From Copromyces sp. CBS 386.78 (taxonomy: Eukaryota > Ascomycota > Sordariomycetes > Sordariales > Sordariaceae), in assembly GCA_030685235.1 (NCBI GenBank), contig MU839080.1:620001-684000 (forward strand): a stretch of DNA of 64,000 bases, given 5' to 3'. This document shows positions 60,501 through 64,000 of the stretch, one piece after another. Below the pieces are notes generated by a model that worked only from the letters and a program-made list of their open reading frames with translations, was not told the origin of the DNA and ran no database searches. Positions within the stretch are counted from its first letter, which is position 1. The number at the start of each line of letters is the position of its first letter. A program made the translations under genes and the position numbers.

Positions 60501-61349
60501 TGTCTGGCGGATGTTCGCGCGGGCTGAGACTCGGACGCGGGCGTGGCGTGCCGATATTGCCCTTTTCCAGTGCCATTAACCATTGCCCAAATCTGCCTGC
60601 CACATACCTCCAAAGGTGGGCACTAAGTTGTCGTCGCCGCCGCCGTCATCGAGGGTTTTGGACGAACGGATGGCATCCGCGATGCCGTGATGAGGAAGCC
60701 AGGGGCTCAAAGTGATGGTTCCCCACTGCTAGTGATCCAAGAACTTGTGATCGGCGGTCGCCCCATCACAGAAAAGAAATTTGGCTGGCGCAATGGGAGC
60801 ATCCTATTGGTCAGTCGACTTTCATCACATCCAGCCGTCGCCAGCCCGGCACCAGAAGGGTTTAGTGTTCCCAGAGAGCCTTCGTGAGCATCGGTAGAGC
60901 AGAGCCATTTCTGGACGGCGAGCTTCGACTGTTTCATGGAGCTTCGCTGGTGGAAAGCCTGGGATAGCTGGGCGAGGCCTCAGTTCCGGTGATGGTAGGC
61001 CAGGTCCATCGGCCAATAAACTCGCCACGAGCACTTGTGTCCTTTCCAGTGGTGCAGGGTTCGAGGTCGCATCTCCGATGTGATGGAGACGGACGAGGGC
61101 GTGGTGACGACAGGCAAGATGATGCGTCAATATCATCTCTTGAAGCGAGGACGGGGCGGATTCCAGAAACGCCGAGGTTATCCTGAAGGACACCTTGAAT
61201 TTCTCGACTCTTCATGAGACGAAAACCCAACTTGGCGCACCGCGTGATAATCCACAAAGGCTTGTGTTATAGGTAGCATGTTGTTGTCCCCATGGGTTTA
61301 CATCGAACACGCCATGTGTATCATCAGCACAGACGACGGGTTCGTTGTA
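57506..61349. other. Intergenic host DNA
   Basis: About 3.8 kb of balanced-GC sequence with no supported gene. Overlapping short frames on both strands (for example 59753-60271 minus and 60825-61193 minus) lack domains. The first few hundred bases are probably the 3' UTR of the membrane-protein gene. Confidence 0.5.
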
Positions 61350-61713
61350 CAGTCAGCACCCCTGTAAATGCAACACCCTCTGGGAGCAACCCCCCTGCAA
61401 TTGCAACAGTAACCCCCAAAACTCCCCTTTTTGTAAGGGGAAGCGCAAATATGCATATCGCACACAGAAAATCGAAAATTTGCTCTTAAATTTGTATGGG
61501 AAGGTGAAATTTTGGGGCGGAAAAAAGGGTAGAAAGCGTAGGGTTAGGGTTAGTATAGTCTTGTAGCGGGGGACAAAAGTTTGGCCATAGGCTTTTTTTT
61601 AGGTGGTTTTGGTGGTGCGGCCCGTGCACCCTACCCCTGTACCAGCAACCCCCCCTGTTCCAGCAACACTTGGGTCGAAATTTTAGGTGTTGCTGGAACA
61701 GGGGTATTGACTG
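61350..61713. mobile_element. Third MITE family, TA-flanked, 364 bp, with GCAACA-rich subterminal repeats
   Basis: The left end CAGTCAGCACCCCTGT at 61350 and the inverted right end (CAGTCAATACCCCTGT read on the minus strand from 61713) match at most of about 28 positions. TA flanks both sides (61348-61349 and 61714-61715). CAGT ends and a TA target suit the Tc1/mariner/pogo superfamily. Near the right end lies a perfect 18-bp inverted repeat with a 17-bp loop (61652-61669 / 61687-61704, CCCCTGTTCCAGCAACAC). The motif CCCCTGNNNNNGCAAC recurs several times in both subterminal regions. No coding capacity, no RIP. Confidence 0.75.
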
Positions 61714-61715
61714 TA

Positions 61716-64000
61716 ATGTTGCGGAGCCGCTTCAGACGATTTTTAGGCTATCGTTTCCTGGCAGGGTTTCGTTGCTTCCAGAGCTGGGCCTCCCGGCGCC
61801 CATTTCCCTGGTGTTTCCATGGCTTCCACTGGCCAGACGAGGCCGAAGCCAGGAACCAACACCTGGCTTGGAAAGCTCCCTTCAGCTGTCATGGTGGCCC
61901 CTGTCAGCGATTTAATGGCTTCTTGATGTTTTGGTGTCTCCAGCACTGTAGCATACTGTATCACCTGTACAGCCTAGAACTGATACAGCTTCGGCTTGTC
62001 TCGAAGGTTATCAGGGGCAGTGAACTGAAGACTTTTGATAATGTCGAACGGGGTTGTTGAAGAAAGAGAAACCCACGAGGAATTGAGACAGAAGGAATTC
62101 TTCTCCAGGGATTGTTAGACGTTGAGATTTTGCAACCACCACATTTTAGCGAGCCGGCCTTCTATAGTTTATATGAACCGTAAGGTACGAACGTAATGGC
62201 CCGTGAGCTGTTGTCCGGGGAACGGGACCCCGAAAATGGAGGTTCTTCGCGGGAGGCGGAGAGAGGGAGGGGTACCCCAAAAAGTGTGTGGTAAGAGGTA
62301 CACAGCAAAACGTACCCTGAACCACACTGCTGCACAGCTCCTGCAACTTTTTTTTTTCTTTACCTCGACGGGACCTTCCTCACCTTCACTTCCATCCACC
62401 TGTCATCGGATGTCGGTCGCGCTTGTGTCCTCCGTTGAGACATCTTTCGGCGCACTTGCCCTCATGGGAAGCCGTGATGATGGCCAATTTCTGGCCCTCT
62501 TACGCACCTGGCGCTTCTCTCCGCCAGCGAGATTGGATGCTTCTAGCCTGTCAATGTCCAGATGCCGACTGCCATTCTCTCGCTGGATGACGGCCTTGGC
62601 CTCATTGAGGTGAAGTGCCCGGCTGGGGGGTCCGGTGGCCACGGGGCAGCCACGATCTCTCTGGAGGTTAGCGCACCCCAGAGAGTCCTGGGTCTCCTAC
62701 ACCACCAGAGAAATAGCACCCCTTGTTACAACATCTCGTACTGTACAAGCAGTCGGTACCTCCCTCACCTTCACTTTCCCACCATGTCCTTCAAAAGCCT
62801 CTAGGCTCTTAGAAAGTGGATCGCTTCGTACTTAACCAGCCCATGTCCAGTGCTTCCACTCACTCTGACCAGGGCCTTGCCTCCAAAGAGACGACGAGTG
62901 GAAAGTAGTTGCTCGGTTTCTCCTGTCACAAGTCTCGTTACCTTGTATCAATTCAGTTTGTGTTCTTTGCGACTGGGTGCGCCTTGTTCTTCTCGCCTTT
63001 CGAGTCGCAGCCGAGTTGTTGTGCTCCTCAGGTTCCAGTCCCCATCCCGTCGTCCATCTCGACCGGACTCTGGACTCTCACACGCCGACGTTGAAGTGGA
63101 CTAGACGTTGCGCCTTGTCTGTGTTCCGACTACTGCCCGTACCTCCCGTCGTCCTTCCTTGTGTTCGGGTAGTGCTGTGTCGGTGCGCATCCGTCAACGG
63201 CTTCAACATTGTGTTTTGCCTCACACAGCCTAGAGGTAGTCTTGTCAGACCTTCGATTCCCGTACATTCGTCGTTCCTTGGGTTGCCTGGGCTGTCTTGG
63301 TCATCGATCTGTCTTGGTCTTTCTGCCGAATCGCCACTCCTTTACGCCATAGACGCTTGCCCCAGAAACCGGTGCTGGACTCCCAATTTTTCATCAAGGG
63401 CTACTTTGGAAAACACCAACTCAGCTTCGCTCGCTCTCTCGTTGAGGAAATACCTGTTCTGCTCCATTTTATTCCGGTATGTACCCGTCACTCAACGTCT
63501 CGATTCCCGTTCTCCGCTTCTACCTGGCAGTTACGAGCTTCCACTACTTGGACTCCTTATATGTCGTGAACCACGAGTCTCCGAGCCCCTCTCCCTGTGC
63601 ACCATATCGTGGGGTCAAGACCATCTGGAACCTCCATGTTATTCGTCATATTACTAGCAGTACCTTCCTTACTTAGTACCTGGTGAAACGCTGACCAAAG
63701 GAAAGACCGCTCTAGGCAGGACCGACTGGACACTGGATGTACTGCAGTTTCATCCCCTCGAAAGAGATTCGGGCTATTTCACCTTCTTGATCTGTCCTTG
63801 TTGAGCAAACGAGTGCACTTTCCTCCTCGAGTTGGACGATTGCCATAACATTATTCAACGCCGAGTGCGGACTACCTTGACGTCCATCAACTCCATCGTT
63901 CTTGCTTGTCGCCCCAGGTGGAAGTCGAAAACGACCCGCTCACTTATCTCATCTCATTTACACCCCAACTTGCAGGCTCCACTCGTTCAAAGAAACCCGG
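61716..64000. other. Host DNA to window end; long C/T-rich stretch, possible 5' leader of a gene beyond the window
   Basis: From about 62690 to 63660 the plus strand is pyrimidine-rich (CTCCTC, TTCTCGCC, CTTCCTTG runs) with several open frames of Leu/Ser/Pro/Cys-rich translation. This looks like a long untranslated leader or promoter rather than coding sequence. No exon with a recognisable domain was found. Confidence 0.4.

Noticed and set aside
62977..63657. 226-codon plus-strand open frame
   Set aside because: Leu/Ser/Pro/Cys-rich translation of a C/T-rich tract, with overlapping frames equally open. More likely a leader or promoter.

Overview
The window is nuclear DNA from a filamentous ascomycete (Pezizomycotina). 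The evidence is short GT-AG introns, a fungal Ras2-type GTPase, and a sharp split between balanced-GC, gene-bearing DNA and very AT-rich blocks. In the blocks nearly every change is C-to-T or G-to-A and TpA dominates, which is the signature of repeat-induced point mutation (RIP). I could not name the species from sequence alone.

Layout. 1-4375: host DNA with the C-terminal end of an unrecognised Ser/Thr-rich protein and a tRNA-Val(AAC). 4379-14429: a RIP-degraded 10.05 kb PIF/Harbinger-type DNA transposon with 30-bp terminal inverted repeats (TIRs) and a TAA target duplication, loaded with at least seven tandem or segmental repeat arrays. 14433-14853: a small host island. 14862-27224: a Mutator-like element (MULE, about 3.5 kb of its own sequence) with 74-bp TIRs and an 8-bp target duplication. 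It was split by a Gypsy LTR retrotransposon (Gypsy-1, 17388-26235), which itself carries a 413-bp MITE with an 8-bp target duplication inside its reverse transcriptase. 27233-31204: gene-poor host DNA. 31207-35125: a 3.9 kb pogo/Tc1-type element with 29-bp TIRs and a TA target. 35128-35539: host island with a 332-bp MITE. About 35540-42717: a second Gypsy element (Gypsy-2). 42718-64000: ordinary genic DNA with three intact genes: a Ras2-type small GTPase (minus), a haloacid-dehalogenase-like hydrolase (minus) and a three-exon multi-pass membrane protein (plus). It also holds two more TA-flanked MITEs and long intergenic stretches.

The genes are ordinary housekeeping or signalling genes and show no sign of a cluster. 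The notable content is the transposon stratigraphy. Four autonomous-type element families and at least three MITE families can be delimited to the base by TIRs and target duplications, because RIP has spared the outer tens of bases of each large element while destroying the interiors. Removing the elements in order (MITE, Gypsy-1, MULE and so on) leaves a continuous host sequence. No CRISPR, secondary-metabolite cluster or Starship captain was seen. The most novel-looking item is the oversized PIF/Harbinger element, with its repeat arrays and an unrecognised second reading frame on the opposite strand.
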